21,698 nucleotides of DNA from JBFKOL01 sp041628815 (lineage in GTDB: Bacteria; Bacteroidota; Bacteroidia; Chitinophagales; Saprospiraceae), in contig JBFKOL010000035.1 of NCBI GenBank assembly GCA_041628815.1, positions 1-21,698 on the forward strand, written 5' to 3'. This document shows, piece after piece, positions 21,550 through 21,698 of the stretch. Below the pieces are notes generated by a model. That model was given only the letters and a program-made list of their open reading frames with translations, did not search any database and was not told where the DNA came from. A program made the position numbers and the translations under genes. The first letter of the stretch is position 1; each line of letters starts with the position of its first letter.

Positions 21550-21698
21550 CTAGTTGTGGTAGGCAGAGTTATGTACCAGCGTGGTACCGCATTCACCACA
21601 TGCCGTAGCGCTACCTGCTCCGCCGGCATGGCCATTGGGGCATATATAATGCCAAACGCCGGAAGCATTTTGTGCAGGCTCTGTGGACGAGGTGGCAG
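21550..21698 (-). CDS. Cys/His-rich (zinc-ribbon-like) small protein, C-terminal part (partial)
   Basis: On the - strand a frame enters from the right edge (first whole codon at 21696) and stops at 21550-21552, giving 48 residues. It reads TEPAQNASGVWHYICPNGH, then a Gly/Ala-rich AGGAGSATACGECG, then TTLVHNSAYHN. Cys19, Cys33, Cys36 and His42 (numbered within the fragment), perhaps with His23, could form a zinc ribbon. The pattern resembles short Cys/His-rich proteins I associate with Bacteroidota, in which the place of His23 is often Cys; I do not know a function. The 5' end, full length and promoter lie outside the window. Confidence 0.7.
   Translation of the reverse strand, partial: ATSSTEPAQNASGVWHYICPNGHAGGAGSATACGECGTTLVHNSAYHN

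Noticed and set aside
1..21698. A hidden accessory, defence or mobile system in the window
   Set aside because: Every large frame is a conserved housekeeping gene in standard order; there are no transposase, integrase, toxin-antitoxin, CRISPR or att-like signals, so I do not claim a new system here.

Overview
This window is almost entirely the conserved ribosomal-protein supercluster (str end, S10, spc and alpha segments) of a member of the Bacteroidota. The assignment rests on four observations. Promoter -7 elements match the TAnnTTTG consensus of that phylum. Almost no gene has a Shine-Dalgarno sequence. S14, S4 and L36 are the zinc-free types. The order secY-map-infA-rpmJ without adk, followed by carA and eno, is familiar from this group. 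I cannot fix the class from the sequence; a Saprospiria- or Chitinophagia-like lineage is a guess.

Layout, all on the + strand unless stated. Positions 1-58 are the last codons of rpsG. fusA (EF-G) follows at 96-2231. A candidate promoter at 2240-2270 then leads into rpsJ-rplC-rplD-rplW-rplB-rpsS-rplV-rpsC-rplP-rpmC-rpsQ (S10 segment), rplN-rplX-rplE-rpsN-rpsH-rplF-rplR-rpsE-rpmD-rplO-secY-map-infA-rpmJ (spc segment) and rpsM-rpsK-rpsD-rpoA-rplQ (alpha segment). Most gaps are 2-25 nt, so this looks like one long transcription unit. It ends at a strong intrinsic terminator (17077-17107). A possible internal promoter lies just before infA.

After the terminator is a gene-poor gap (17113-17553) with a good -7 element that sets the likely start of carA at 17554. 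carA overlaps eno by 4 nt. An ftsB/divIC-type division gene with its own -7 element and sucD follow. Beyond sucD is a convergent intergenic region with a hairpin. At the right edge, on the - strand, is the C-terminal end of a small Cys/His-rich protein that runs off the window.

The genes work together in making and running the ribosome: r-proteins, EF-G, IF-1, RNA polymerase alpha, the SecY translocon for nascent membrane proteins, and the methionine aminopeptidase that trims new N-termini. The right-hand genes belong to pyrimidine/arginine synthesis, glycolysis, cell division and the TCA cycle. I see no mobile element, CRISPR array, rRNA, or defence or biosynthetic cluster. The least explained items are a GC-rich, foldable leader before rplC, the carA upstream gap, and the Cys/His-rich fragment at the edge.
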